The notes under the pieces are model-generated. The model had not been told where the DNA came from. It ran no database searches and saw only the letters and a list, made by a program, of their open reading frames with translations. A program made the position numbers and the translations under genes. A DNA stretch of 64,000 nucleotides from Bernardetia sp042180575 (GTDB lineage: Bacteria; Bacteroidota; Bacteroidia; Cytophagales; Bernardetiaceae). The stretch lies in contig NZ_CP170094.1 in assembly GCF_042180575.1 (NCBI RefSeq), forward strand, positions 3,472,001 through 3,536,000, read 5' to 3'. This document shows, piece after piece, positions 43,610 to 52,377 of the stretch (the stretch's first letter is position 1; each line of letters starts with the position of its first letter).

Positions 43610-44599
43610 ATGAAAACGAACAACAGCTTATTTATACCACTATTCTTGATTTTATTCTCCTCAAATTTTGTTTGTTTAGCACAAAATAGAGCCAATTACA
43701 ATTATGGCAACTCTGAAGCTGCAAATTCAATTTATGGTACAGAAAAAAATCCCTCTCAAGTTCTTCCAGTAGCAACTATTTTGAATAATAATATGCTAGA
43801 ATTAGAAGCTACTGTTTTGATGAATGTTACGGCAGATGAATATGTAGCCATGTTTCACATCGAACAAAAAGGAGAAAGACTCAAAGATGTGCAAGAAAAT
43901 ATGGACAAGCGAATTGCTAATTTTCAAAAAGGACTTTTAGAATTAGGAATTAAAGAAGGTGAAATGATTGTCGATTTTCTTTCACTTGTTCCAGAGTACG
44001 AATATGATATTGAGAAAAAACTTTTTAGCAAGACCTATAATGAAGTTCCTGTGGGTTTTGAGCTAAAAAAGAATGTCCATATTCGTTTTAAAGATAACAA
44101 AATGGTAGATAAAATTATTGCAAAAGCAGCCGAAAACGAAATTTATGATTTATCTAAAGTAGAATATTTTATTAAAGATACAGATATTCTCTATCAAAAA
44201 TTACGTAAAAAAGCATTTGAATTAATTACAAAAAAAGAAAAACTCTATGATAGTGCAAAGATTCAAATTTCGAAAGCTGAAAAAGTAGCTGATGAAAATT
44301 TTCAGACCTTCTTTCCTTTTGATAGATACCGTTCGTATGAAGCCGTTTCGAAAGGCAAGACTTCTTTTTCTAAAAACTCAAAAGTAAATGATAAAAATCG
44401 TACTCCAAGTGCTTTCTATGAAAAATTAGAGTATGATAATATCGAATGTATTATCAATCCGACAATTTTAGAACCTGCTGTTCAGTTATTTTTTACTTTG
44501 AAGATACGTTATACGTTGCCTAGAGAAGAAAAGGACGATAAAATCATTTATATTCTGACTCCAACAGGAGAACTAAGACGAGTTGATTTGAAAGAGTAA
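43610..44599 (+). CDS. SIMPL (DUF541) domain secreted protein
   Basis: 329 residues. Signal peptide (cleavage near LAQ). Residues 60-210 follow the SIMPL pattern: a strand 'ATVLMNVTADEYVAMFHIEQKGERLKDV' for 'V.g.g.v.v.pD.a.v...v...', then a helix with 'IANFQKGLLELGIKEGEMI' (L-x-x-x-G-x-x-x-x-D), then 'YNEVPVGFELKKNVHIRFKD' (Y-x-A-S-q-x-l-x-V-x-x-x-D). SIMPL domains are found in many exported proteins with poorly understood roles in stress. The C-terminal 100 residues are a separate unassigned part ('RYTLPREEKDDKIIYILTPTG'). Confidence 0.6.
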   Translation: MKTNNSLFIPLFLILFSSNFVCLAQNRANYNYGNSEAANSIYGTEKNPSQVLPVATILNNNMLELEATVLMNVTADEYVAMFHIEQKGERLKDVQENMDKRIANFQKGLLELGIKEGEMIVDFLSLVPEYEYDIEKKLFSKTYNEVPVGFELKKNVHIRFKDNKMVDKIIAKAAENEIYDLSKVEYFIKDTDILYQKLRKKAFELITKKEKLYDSAKIQISKAEKVADENFQTFFPFDRYRSYEAVSKGKTSFSKNSKVNDKNRTPSAFYEKLEYDNIECIINPTILEPAVQLFFTLKIRYTLPREEKDDKIIYILTPTGELRRVDLKE

Positions 44600-44628
44600 A
44601 CTAATTTTACTGGTAGATTTTTTTGTAT

Positions 44629-45072
44629 TTACTTTATTTCCAACTGATCTAGGTAATTTAAGAAGACTTCATAAAGCCCTTCAAGAGAATTAATATTCTT
44701 ATTATTCTCATTTGAGATATAATAAATAAAACTTCTCCATTCGTTTGGATAATTAAAATAAGCCCATAGATTAGCTACTTCTATTAATTTTTCTTTAATG
44801 GTTAGTTGAGAGTTTCTGATTGAGAGTAGAGTAGAGTTTTGCCAATCTTTGAGTCCCTCTTCTTCATTTATTTGGTAGTTTTTGTAAATTAAATCTAAGA
44901 TATTTTTTTTATCATCGTCGTTCAAATTAAAATCAACTAACAAATCCTCATGGCATTTTATGGTATGCTGATTTTCATTAATTAATCTTACTGTTTCTTT
45001 TGAGTCTATCCATTCGTTATTTAAGCATATATATAAAGTATTCCAGCTAATTTTCAGATACTTATTTATCAT
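44629..45072 (-). CDS. DUF2247 family protein
   Basis: 147 residues, cytoplasmic, no signal peptide. The family pattern is visible: 'SWNTLYICLNNEWIDSKETVRLINE', then the D/N-rich 'ILDLIYKNYQINEEEGLKDW' (normally W-x-y-x-x-L), then 'LRWAYLFYNYPNEW'-like 'IEVANLWAYFNYPNEWRSFIYYI'. DUF2247 genes often accompany polymorphic-toxin loci and may encode immunity proteins, but no toxin gene is adjacent. It lies downstream of the coxC terminator on the same strand. Confidence 0.7.
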   Translation of the reverse strand: MINKYLKISWNTLYICLNNEWIDSKETVRLINENQHTIKCHEDLLVDFNLNDDDKKNILDLIYKNYQINEEEGLKDWQNSTLLSIRNSQLTIKEKLIEVANLWAYFNYPNEWRSFIYYISNENNKNINSLEGLYEVFLNYLDQLEIK

Positions 45073-45096
45073 AATTTGATAGAATTTTATTAAAAC

Positions 45097-45133
45097 AAAA
45101 AAAGCAAGTTCATTTCTAAACTTGCTTTTTTCT
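45097..45133 (-). terminator. Terminator of the ctaA-ctaB-coxC operon
   Basis: AAAAAAGCAAGTT pairs with AACTTGCTTTTTT around an 8-base loop, with a T-run on the minus strand. It is 22 bases beyond the stop of coxC. Confidence 0.85.
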
Positions 45134-45155
45134 ATATCTAAATGTTGTAATTGAT

Positions 45156-45764
45156 TTAATTCAATCCATCTTTAAAGAACATAAAGAAGAAGAATAAATA
45201 CACCCAAAGAAGGTCTAAGAAATGCCAAAACGTCATGCACATAGAAATTGTATTGGTGCTTTTTGAATGAACTTTTGAGTTCATAGCTCTAATTAAAGTA
45301 ACGGCTACGAAAACTAAACCAGCCACAATATGAAATGCATGTAACCCAGAAATAACGTAAATAAAAGAACCAGCAGGGTTACTTTTATCTCCAGCAAAGA
45401 ATACACCTGCATCTACAAGTTGTCCCCAGCCTTGAATTTGCATTACCAAAAAGACAACTCCTAAAGCAAGCGTAACAATAAGACCTGTTTTTACTTGTCC
45501 GATTTCATTTTTCTTGGCTGCAATATATGCCCAGTGCATCGTAACACTACTAAGTAAAATTACTACTGTACTCCAATAAAAAAGAGATGGCAAATCAAAA
45601 ACTAACCATTCTTTCAAAATATCGCCTTGTCTTACGATATACCCCGAAGTAAGGGCAGCAAAAAGCATAATAATACTTACAATAAACAACCAAACATTAA
45701 ATTTCTTTGGGTGCATTGTTGTTATTTCTTGTTCCTCTATGTATATATTTTTTGTAGTATCCAT
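45156..45764 (-). CDS. coxC: Cytochrome c oxidase subunit III (heme-copper oxidase subunit III)
   Basis: 203 residues counted from the ATG at 45764. A longer open frame goes up to 45863, but its first 33 codons run through a palindromic repeat and are hardly coding. Five transmembrane helices; the family blocks are 'YIVRQGDILKEWLVFDLPSLFYWSTVVILLS' region, 'GLHAFHIVAGLVF' (conserved H in subunit III) and 'HFLDLLWVYLFFFFMFF' near the end. It supports assembly and proton uptake of the terminal oxidase. Subunits I and II are not in the window. It is the last gene of a ctaA-ctaB-coxC transcript. Confidence 0.88.
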   Translation of the reverse strand: MDTTKNIYIEEQEITTMHPKKFNVWLFIVSIIMLFAALTSGYIVRQGDILKEWLVFDLPSLFYWSTVVILLSSVTMHWAYIAAKKNEIGQVKTGLIVTLALGVVFLVMQIQGWGQLVDAGVFFAGDKSNPAGSFIYVISGLHAFHIVAGLVFVAVTLIRAMNSKVHSKSTNTISMCMTFWHFLDLLWVYLFFFFMFFKDGLN

Positions 45765-45782
45765 TTTTTTATTATTAAATAA

Positions 45783-45860
45783 TCGCTTGTGAGGACACAA
45801 GCAATGGTAGAATAAGTGATTTTGTTTTGATATATCCGTTGCTCGTGTCCTCACGAGCGA
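45783..45860. repeat. Paired hairpins GCTTGTG/GCTCGTG with AGGA or TCCT loops
   Basis: Two hairpins face each other: GCTTGTG-AGGA-CACAAGC (45786-45803) and GCTCGTG-TCCT-CACGAGC (45841-45858). Together they make an imperfect inverted repeat of about 22 bases. They lie in the ctaB-coxC gap of the operon. They belong to the hairpin family with TCCT-type loops, with compensating changes (T to C with A to G) in the arms. Confidence 0.7.
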
Positions 45861-45880
45861 CATTACTATAACTTATCAAA

Positions 45881-46828
45881 TTAGAGTTTGTCAAATAATA
45901 AAGCAAGCTGAACAATAGGCAAATAGAAAAATGAAGAAAACATCAAAAATAAAGCTGATTTGTTATCTCCTTTTTTTACTAAAAGCCACGCAGGAATTAA
46001 GAATAAAAGTCCACAAACAAAGATAATTATTGCCGAAATTTTGCCAGACATTCCACTATAATAAGGCATTAGACCAATAGGTAACAAAAATATGGTATAA
46101 GTCAAGATTTGAATTGATGTTCTCAATGTTTTGCCACCACTAGGAAGCATTTTGAAACCTGCTTTTACATAATCATCATTTCCAAGCCAAGCGATTGCCC
46201 AAAAATGAGGAAATTGCCAAATAAATTGAATAGCAAAAAGAATAAGAGCAAATTGAGTAATCTCACCATTTGAAGCAACCCAGCCAATAAGAGGAGGAAA
46301 TGCCCCTGGAAATGCTCCAATAAAGACCGAAAATGAAGAAATTCGTTTGGACGGAGTATAAACAAAAGCATACAAAAAGAGTGAAAGCAGACCTAAAGCA
46401 GCCGTAAGAGAATTGACAAAAGTAACCAATAAAACTCCTCCAATAATTGCCAAAATAACAGCGAAGATAATTCCTTCTGTTTGTGAAATTATACCTGTTG
46501 GTAAAGGACGAGTTTTGGTGCGTTTCATATCTTTATCGTACTCTTTTTCAATTACTTGATTGAGTGTATTGGCAGAACCTGTAATGATAAAACTACTAAA
46601 ACAAAATATTGCAAATTTTTTCCAATCTGTAATTTCATCAACTCCCAAAGCATAACCAATAGCAGAAGAAAAAACAACCAATGCTGACAAGCGAAATTTT
46701 AAGAGTGCAAAAAAGGCTTTAATTTTTGATGTTTCGGCATGTATTACATCTGTATTGTGTATTTCAGTTGGAGTTTCGGGAAGGTCTAAGTTTATGTCCA
46801 AAGTTAGATTATCTGTTTTGGTAAGCAT
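45881..46828 (-). CDS. ctaB: Protoheme IX farnesyltransferase (heme O synthase)
   Basis: 315 residues, about eight to nine transmembrane helices. The prenyltransferase motif is 'NTLNQVIEKEYDKDMKRTKT' and 'RPLPTG' (N-x3-D-x-x-x-D with R-P-L), and the second D/N-rich segment is 'GNDDYVKAGFKMLPSGG'. CtaB adds a farnesyl group to heme B, making heme O for the oxidase, and CtaA then oxidises it to heme A. The gene order ctaA-ctaB-coxC fits this pathway. The start at 46828 is clean. Confidence 0.93.
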   Translation of the reverse strand: MLTKTDNLTLDINLDLPETPTEIHNTDVIHAETSKIKAFFALLKFRLSALVVFSSAIGYALGVDEITDWKKFAIFCFSSFIITGSANTLNQVIEKEYDKDMKRTKTRPLPTGIISQTEGIIFAVILAIIGGVLLVTFVNSLTAALGLLSLFLYAFVYTPSKRISSFSVFIGAFPGAFPPLIGWVASNGEITQFALILFAIQFIWQFPHFWAIAWLGNDDYVKAGFKMLPSGGKTLRTSIQILTYTIFLLPIGLMPYYSGMSGKISAIIIFVCGLLFLIPAWLLVKKGDNKSALFLMFSSFFYLPIVQLALLFDKL

Positions 46829-46840
46829 AATTGTATATAG

Positions 46841-46887
46841 TTCAAACCCTAAGGGTTTTCAGAAACCCTTAGGATTTAAGGTTTGAA
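46841..46887. repeat. CCCTAAGGG-type palindrome, copy 3
   Basis: Contains AACCCTAAGGGTTTTC and GAAACCCTTAGG, enclosed by TTCAAACC (46841-46848) and GGTTTGAA (46880-46887). It spans the end of ctaA and the gap before ctaB, so it could modulate the transcript between the two genes. Confidence 0.65.
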
Positions 46888-47858
46888 TTAATATTAAATT
46901 CCTTTTTCCTAAAAAGAAAATCAAAATTAATAAATAAAATAAGTAGTATATGAATGCCTAAAGCTACAGAAGCTAAAAGCATGTGGACAGGTTGTAAAGG
47001 TTTTGGAATAGCAAAATAAGCCATAATAGTTCCTGTAATGACTTCTATAACCAAGATAGCAAGAAGACTCTTTCCAAGCGATTGAATACGTCCAGTTGCA
47101 GAGGCATTTTTCCAAAGAGAATAAATCAAACCGACATGAAGCAACAAAACTAAAATAGAAAAAGAACGATGGATATAAAAAGTTGTTCCTAGATTTTCTA
47201 TCCATTCACTTCGCATACTTTCGCCTAAAGTTTTCGAAACGCTATCAATATTTTCTCTTACTTGAGTTCCTAAAATAAGCTGAACAAAAGCAACTCCTGC
47301 ACTTGCAAAAGCAATCAAATTGATTTTCGGAGTATTGCTTACTTTTTCAGTTTTCAAAACGCCATTATACGAACGAACAACTGTATAAATCAATAATCCA
47401 ACAATGGCAAGAGCCATTACCATGTGAATGGTTATCATTCCTTCATGTAAATCTGTTGAAACTACTTTTGCTCCTAACCAACCCTGTATGAGTACTCCAA
47501 TGAGAGCCAAAACAGAAAGAAATGTAATAATTTTATCTTTCTTCCAAAATGAAATTGAAAGAACAGCCGTAATCAGAATAAAAAGTCCAATTAAAGCTCC
47601 TAAAAGTCGATTTACATATTCTATCCACGTATGAACAGCATTAAAATCAGCTATTTCACGCCCTTGAACGGCAAAAATAGTTTTATAATCCTCTGGTAAT
47701 TCACTAATATCTGTTGGTGGAACATACTGTCCAAAGCATTTGGGCCAGTCTGGACAACCCATTCCAGAACCTGTACTACGCACAATTCCACCCACCAAAA
47801 TAAGCAGGTAAACAGCAATAATTGTAGTAACTCCGAATTTGCGATAAATAGCAGCCAT
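46869..47858 (-). CDS. ctaA: Heme A synthase (COX15/CtaA)
   Basis: 330 residues from the ATG at 47858. An upstream ATG at 47942 would add 28 poorly conserved residues and sit only a few bases after the predicted start of transcription. The family opening 'GIVRSTGSGMGCPDWPKCFG' is followed by 'YVNRLLGALIGLF', 'QGWLGAKVVSTDLHEGMITIHM' (heme ligands H) and 'FYIHRSFSILVLLLHVG'. About eight helices. It changes heme O to heme A together with ctaB downstream. Confidence 0.93.
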   Translation of the reverse strand: MAAIYRKFGVTTIIAVYLLILVGGIVRSTGSGMGCPDWPKCFGQYVPPTDISELPEDYKTIFAVQGREIADFNAVHTWIEYVNRLLGALIGLFILITAVLSISFWKKDKIITFLSVLALIGVLIQGWLGAKVVSTDLHEGMITIHMVMALAIVGLLIYTVVRSYNGVLKTEKVSNTPKINLIAFASAGVAFVQLILGTQVRENIDSVSKTLGESMRSEWIENLGTTFYIHRSFSILVLLLHVGLIYSLWKNASATGRIQSLGKSLLAILVIEVITGTIMAYFAIPKPLQPVHMLLASVALGIHILLILFINFDFLFRKKEFNINSNLKS

Positions 47859-47964
47859 ATTGATAGTAGGTATGTTGTTAGTAAGAAACCAACAACAGCT
47901 AATTCTTTTAATTTGTTGATACTTAATGAAGTAAGTGTTCAACAGGAAGGTTTTGATTTGGCTG

Positions 47965-47998
47965 CAAAGATACGAAAATATACGTTTTTTATGGCAAA
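47965..47998 (-). promoter_or_regulatory. Bacteroidota-type promoter of the ctaA-ctaB-coxC operon
   Basis: Minus strand TTTG (47995-47998), 22 bases, TATCTTTG (47965-47972). It fits TTTG-N19..22-TAnnTTTG and lies about 105 bases before the preferred ctaA start at 47858. Confidence 0.6.
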
Positions 47999-48100
47999 AA
48001 ACACTTTTTTTAAGATAAAAAAAAGGTTAATCGCATCTAAAAATAAAATTCCTTTGAGTTAAATAAAGAATGAGAAGAGTTGAGTACAGAAGTGTTTATT

Positions 48101-48147
48101 TTTCAAACTATTGACAGCCTTGTGAAAAGACTGTCAAAGTTGAAAAA
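48101..48147 (-). terminator. Probable terminator
   Basis: TTTCAA and TTGACAG on the left pair with CTGTCAA and TTGAAA on the right, around a bulged centre. A T-run follows on the minus strand. It is 13 bases past the stop of the lipoprotein gene at 48160. Confidence 0.65.
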
Positions 48148-48159
48148 AATCTAATTATT

Positions 48160-48729
48160 CTATTGTTTTTTCTTGAGACTTTTAGGATCTATGTCCAAAC
48201 CATTTCCTCTTCCTTTTCTTTGTTGATTTTGTTCAGAAACTTCAACATTTTTTCTTATCCAATACTCTCCTTCTTGTATCCATTCATATCTAGCTTGATG
48301 GTTTACAGATTGTAAAAACTTATCAGTAACCATAAATTTCCCTAATGAATCTTTAGGGCTTATTTGTTGCCAAGTAAGCTGAAAATCTACGATAGCCGAA
48401 TCAGCACCAGAGAGCATCAAAACAGGCATATATCCGACAGTAGAAGAGGTCAGTTTAAACTTAGGACGGTATATTTTGTGTAACTGTAGATAGCGATAGG
48501 GTGCTTTACTTTTAATAGTACCATCTCGTACCTCTAAGGCTATTTTTCCGTTCTTAAAAACAGAGTCTTTATAAAAAACATCTATAGCTTTGGCTAAAGC
48601 TGTTGTATCACTCCAGTTTGCTTTCATCAAAGCTACTTTTTCTTCTTCCTTATTTTGTTTTGAATCTGTACAAGAAAACAAACTACCTATCAATACAGAT
48701 AAGAATAAGCTATAAATTAAACAACGCAT
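48160..48729 (-). CDS. Hypothetical SPII lipoprotein
   Basis: 189 residues. Signal peptide with lipobox-like end 'SVLIGSLFSC' (Cys at about 20), so anchored in the membrane after lipidation. The body 'DVFYKDSVFKNGKIALEVRDG', 'YRYLQLHKIYRPKFKLT' and 'QARYEWIQEGEYWIRKNVEV' is beta-rich and has no family that I recognise. The C-terminus is basic. It is the gene before the giant lipoprotein on the same strand, but a terminator separates the two. Confidence 0.6.
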   Translation of the reverse strand: MRCLIYSLFLSVLIGSLFSCTDSKQNKEEEKVALMKANWSDTTALAKAIDVFYKDSVFKNGKIALEVRDGTIKSKAPYRYLQLHKIYRPKFKLTSSTVGYMPVLMLSGADSAIVDFQLTWQQISPKDSLGKFMVTDKFLQSVNHQARYEWIQEGEYWIRKNVEVSEQNQQRKGRGNGLDIDPKSLKKKQ

Positions 48730-48772
48730 ATTTTTTTATCTTTTAAAATGAGTAAATAATTTTTGACAAAAA

Positions 48773-48808
48773 AGAAAGGCTAAGGTTTCCCTTAGCCTTC
48801 TTTTTTAT
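48773..48808 (-). terminator. Rho-independent terminator
   Basis: GGCTAAGG (48779-48786) and CCTTAGCC (48791-48798) form a stem with a TTTC loop, with T-runs on the minus strand. It closes the giant lipoprotein gene. Confidence 0.85.
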
Positions 48809-48855
48809 ATATAAGATTCAAGTTTTGAATAAAACTTTTAATCTAAAGATTAAAA

Positions 48856-51800
48856 TTATTCTAATTCAATACCAGTACCATAGTTTACGTCACGGATATA
48901 AGTAAGACCAGAGAATACTTCAAAAGAAGAAGGTCCACCAATAGTACGGAAACGCTCACCAGCAGGGTCGTAGCTATCATCATTCGTTGGAATAACGAAA
49001 GTTGCAAGACCACCAAAAGTGATACCAGCAGGGAAAGAACCGTTATCATTAGAACTTAATGAAGTAATATCAGCAGTATTTGGATCAAGTACTGCAACAC
49101 CATTACCACCTGTATCAAGTCCTAAGAAACTAACTGTATAAGTAGGAGCCGTGATATACTTAAAGTCTGCATTAGCAGCTCCGTTAGTACCTATACGATC
49201 AGCAGCAGTAAATTCTATCCTCTCAAGGTCATTGAACATTTCTTCAGGAGTTGTCGGGGCTTGAGCCTCATCGAAATAACCCCAAGCACCAGGTCCTGCA
49301 ACAGCAGTTCCGTCACCAGCACTACCTATTAGAACACCACCTGAAAAAGGACCAGTATTCAAATTAAGTGCAAGATCAAAGACATTAACTTCTGAGTTGA
49401 ATATACCTTGTAAACGTTCAACAGATATTGTAAGAGCAAGAGGCTCAGCAGCAATACCATCAGCAGTAAATGTATTTGCAGGTAAAGCTGTAGATACAGA
49501 TGTATTGATGATTGAACCAGCAGAGTTGAAGTTAAGCTGACCACGAACACTATTAATGTTAGAGTTAAGTGTAGCTAAATCTTCAGCAGAACGTTGTCCA
49601 CCAGAGATAACAAACTCAGGACGGATTGCATAACCAAGACCACCATCAGTAAATGTAATAGTCAATACTTGAGCAGTACGAGCAGCAGTTGCTTTAGCGT
49701 TTGCATCAGGAGTAGGGTTAAGATCTGTCTGAGCATATTTAGCTAAAGCTGCATTTGCATTTCCAGCTAAGTCAGCAGGAATAACCCAGAATTTGAATCC
49801 ATCAGCAGGAACAGCAGTATAACCAATACCTTGTCCAGTACCTGGAGCAAATAAAAGACCTACAACATTGTTTCCACCGTTATCAAAGATTGGATATCCC
49901 CAAGCATTTGAAGTTCCAGTAGTTGGATTTTCAAATACAAAGATATAATCACTATTTTCAGCATAATCAGCAGCAGCAACAGCAGTTCCATTTTCATCTT
50001 GGATAACACCTCCACCAGCAGCGTCAGTAGTAAGATAATCAAATGTTGCACCAGTAATAGCTTCTACAGAAGTTTTGTAGATTGTTGGAGGCACACCATA
50101 GTTAGAACTAAATGTATAAGTATCAATACTTCCACCTTCAGTGAAGCCTTCAGCAGAGATAGCTACACCTTCAGGGTTAGCAGAAATGTTGATAGTACCT
50201 GTGTACTCAGGATTAGTAGTCCAACCAGAAGTTGCACCTTGCATTTCGATTTGAGTAATTACACCACCAACAACCGTTGCTGCAAATGTAGGAAGAGTTG
50301 CACCAGCAGGAGCAACAAGTCCTGTAAGTGAAATACTTGGTACAAATGAGTAATTATCACCACCAGCAAAAGCTACTTCAGATCCAGCAGCATTAGCAAC
50401 TGTAAGAATTCTTGTAGTACCTGTATTATTCCATCTTAATTCACCAGCAACCTGTGCAAATATATTATCAGCACCACCTATTGTTCCAAGTGATACAACA
50501 GCATTCTGACCATAGTTGAAAGTAATAGCAACTGCATCACTATATCCATCACCACCATCAGTGATTTGAACTTCAGTAGCAGTACCTACATTTGTATCAA
50601 CAATAAGGTTTGCAGTAGCTAAAACACCACCACCACCATTAGGCACAACGTTGTTGTTAAATACAACACCAGGAACAGTTCCTGTATAGTTACCAACACC
50701 TGTTGAAGTACCAGCACCAGTCATTCCAAATCCACCGTCAATAATACGGATGTATTTGATCGTAGAGCTAGAAGCAGCTACCGAACCAGTACCGTTAGCA
50801 ACTGGAACACCAGCAGCATCACGTCCTGTATAAGAGAAACGAGTAAATGTAACAGTTGGGTTAGAAGTATAACCAGAACCTCTAGTGTCATCAGCATTAT
50901 TAGCAATACCATCAACACCATTAAGATTTACACCAGCAACTCTTAACATGCCTCTATCTCTTGCAGCAGCACCAACAGTACCAGCAGCAGGACCACCATT
51001 AGCAGCAGTAGGAATAGCTTCCATTATTGCAGTACCAGTAGCAGTTGTTCCAGTAGTAGGAGCAGAGAAAGTAACAGTAGGAGCTACATAGTAATAACCA
51101 CCATCTGTAATAGTTACAGAAGCAACAGCATCACCACCAGTAAGACCAGCAGTAGCAGTAGCTTCATTTTGAGCGAAATCAAAGTTCACTCTAAGTCTTC
51201 CAGGACCAAGGTCTATATCACCTAAACTTGAGATAGGAGTTGGAGCTTGATTAGCTACACCACCAACTAACTCAGTGTTTTGTGTATAGATAAAACGCTT
51301 AGCACCAGGGCCAAATCCAACAGGTCCACCAAAGTCAGTGTCATTGTCATCAAAGAAGTAAGTACGATCTGCTGCGAAATCATCAAATTTCATCATGATA
51401 GGAAGACCTGAAGCAGTAGCACCAATTGTGATGCTATACTCGCCACCATCAGGAGCAGTATCGTTATTCAAAGGTGTAGTAACAGTAGTACCTGTTGTAG
51501 AAGCAGCTTCTTCATAAGCAAATCTTTGAATGAAACCAGACTTAGTAGGCTGTCCACCGTTGTTTACGCCTTCGTCATTAGCTTGGTCGATATACTTAGC
51601 TTTAAAAGCAGGGTTTTGTACGTCAATGAAAGCACGAACCTTAGTTCCGTCTGGAACTGATTCTTCTTGATTATTGCCTTCTGTAATGTCAAGCTCTGCA
51701 AAAGCAAAACCTTTAACTGTTGCAAGATTCTCTTCAGAACCAGCACCAGGATTGTTAGGATCATCAAATACAGGAACAACATTACCTACATACAATAATG

Positions 51801-52308
51801 CGCCATTAGGAACACCACCGTCTGGAGTAAGGTTGGCTGTATAGTTTAAATCTGTATGGTTAGGAGCTTCAACATTTACAGTAACTTCGCCACTGTACAT
51901 TTCAAATGAAGCAAGACCACCAACAGTAGTTTTTTGCTCAACAATAGCACCACCTAATTGAGATACAGTAACAGTAGCACCGTCAAGACCTTCAACTTCT
52001 TCGAAACGTCCAGAAGAGAACGCAGAAGAACCACCAGGTACAACGTTTACAGTATAGAATACTTTACCACCAGAGTTAAGGCGAGTAAGTGAATCCATGC
52101 TGCGACGGAACTGAGCCATGTCCATTACACGTTGATCTTGAGCAGCTAAAGCAGCTTGCTCACGAGCATCTTGTGCATTAAGTTGTGCTTGTTGTAAATC
52201 AAAAGCATCTTGTTCTGTGAACTCATCACGCTCACAAGAAGAAAAAGTAACCAATGCCAATAAAACAGCAAGGTACTTGAATGAATAAATAAAAAGATTT
52301 TTGTTCAT
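48856..52308 (-). CDS. Giant repetitive lipoprotein with GGxGY-type repeats
   Basis: 1150 residues with a lipobox-like end 'LVTFSSC' (Cys 25). Residues about 85-165 look like a carboxypeptidase-regulatory-like Ig domain ('GATVTVSQLGGAIVEQKTT'), and a second one begins near 195. From about 400 on, a motif recurs: 'TITDGGYYYVAPTVTFSAP', 'TRGSGYTSNPTVTFTRF', 'ITDGGDGYSDAVAITF', 'TFTDGGLGYAIRPEF'. Each is built on a [ITG]-[DG]-G-x-G-Y then PxVxF. The protein has an unusually Ala/Gly/Thr-rich, acidic composition and a local GC higher than its neighbours. It is probably surface-exposed with a beta-solenoid-like repeat. Function is unknown. Confidence 0.8.
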   Translation of the reverse strand: MNKNLFIYSFKYLAVLLALVTFSSCERDEFTEQDAFDLQQAQLNAQDAREQAALAAQDQRVMDMAQFRRSMDSLTRLNSGGKVFYTVNVVPGGSSAFSSGRFEEVEGLDGATVTVSQLGGAIVEQKTTVGGLASFEMYSGEVTVNVEAPNHTDLNYTANLTPDGGVPNGALLYVGNVVPVFDDPNNPGAGSEENLATVKGFAFAELDITEGNNQEESVPDGTKVRAFIDVQNPAFKAKYIDQANDEGVNNGGQPTKSGFIQRFAYEEAASTTGTTVTTPLNNDTAPDGGEYSITIGATASGLPIMMKFDDFAADRTYFFDDNDTDFGGPVGFGPGAKRFIYTQNTELVGGVANQAPTPISSLGDIDLGPGRLRVNFDFAQNEATATAGLTGGDAVASVTITDGGYYYVAPTVTFSAPTTGTTATGTAIMEAIPTAANGGPAAGTVGAAARDRGMLRVAGVNLNGVDGIANNADDTRGSGYTSNPTVTFTRFSYTGRDAAGVPVANGTGSVAASSSTIKYIRIIDGGFGMTGAGTSTGVGNYTGTVPGVVFNNNVVPNGGGGVLATANLIVDTNVGTATEVQITDGGDGYSDAVAITFNYGQNAVVSLGTIGGADNIFAQVAGELRWNNTGTTRILTVANAAGSEVAFAGGDNYSFVPSISLTGLVAPAGATLPTFAATVVGGVITQIEMQGATSGWTTNPEYTGTINISANPEGVAISAEGFTEGGSIDTYTFSSNYGVPPTIYKTSVEAITGATFDYLTTDAAGGGVIQDENGTAVAAADYAENSDYIFVFENPTTGTSNAWGYPIFDNGGNNVVGLLFAPGTGQGIGYTAVPADGFKFWVIPADLAGNANAALAKYAQTDLNPTPDANAKATAARTAQVLTITFTDGGLGYAIRPEFVISGGQRSAEDLATLNSNINSVRGQLNFNSAGSIINTSVSTALPANTFTADGIAAEPLALTISVERLQGIFNSEVNVFDLALNLNTGPFSGGVLIGSAGDGTAVAGPGAWGYFDEAQAPTTPEEMFNDLERIEFTAADRIGTNGAANADFKYITAPTYTVSFLGLDTGGNGVAVLDPNTADITSLSSNDNGSFPAGITFGGLATFVIPTNDDSYDPAGERFRTIGGPSSFEVFSGLTYIRDVNYGTGIELE

Positions 52309-52377
52309 GGAACAATAGAGTTTAGTGTAATTGAATTATCAATTTTTTGCGCACTTAGTAGTTTACACTTGTGAATG

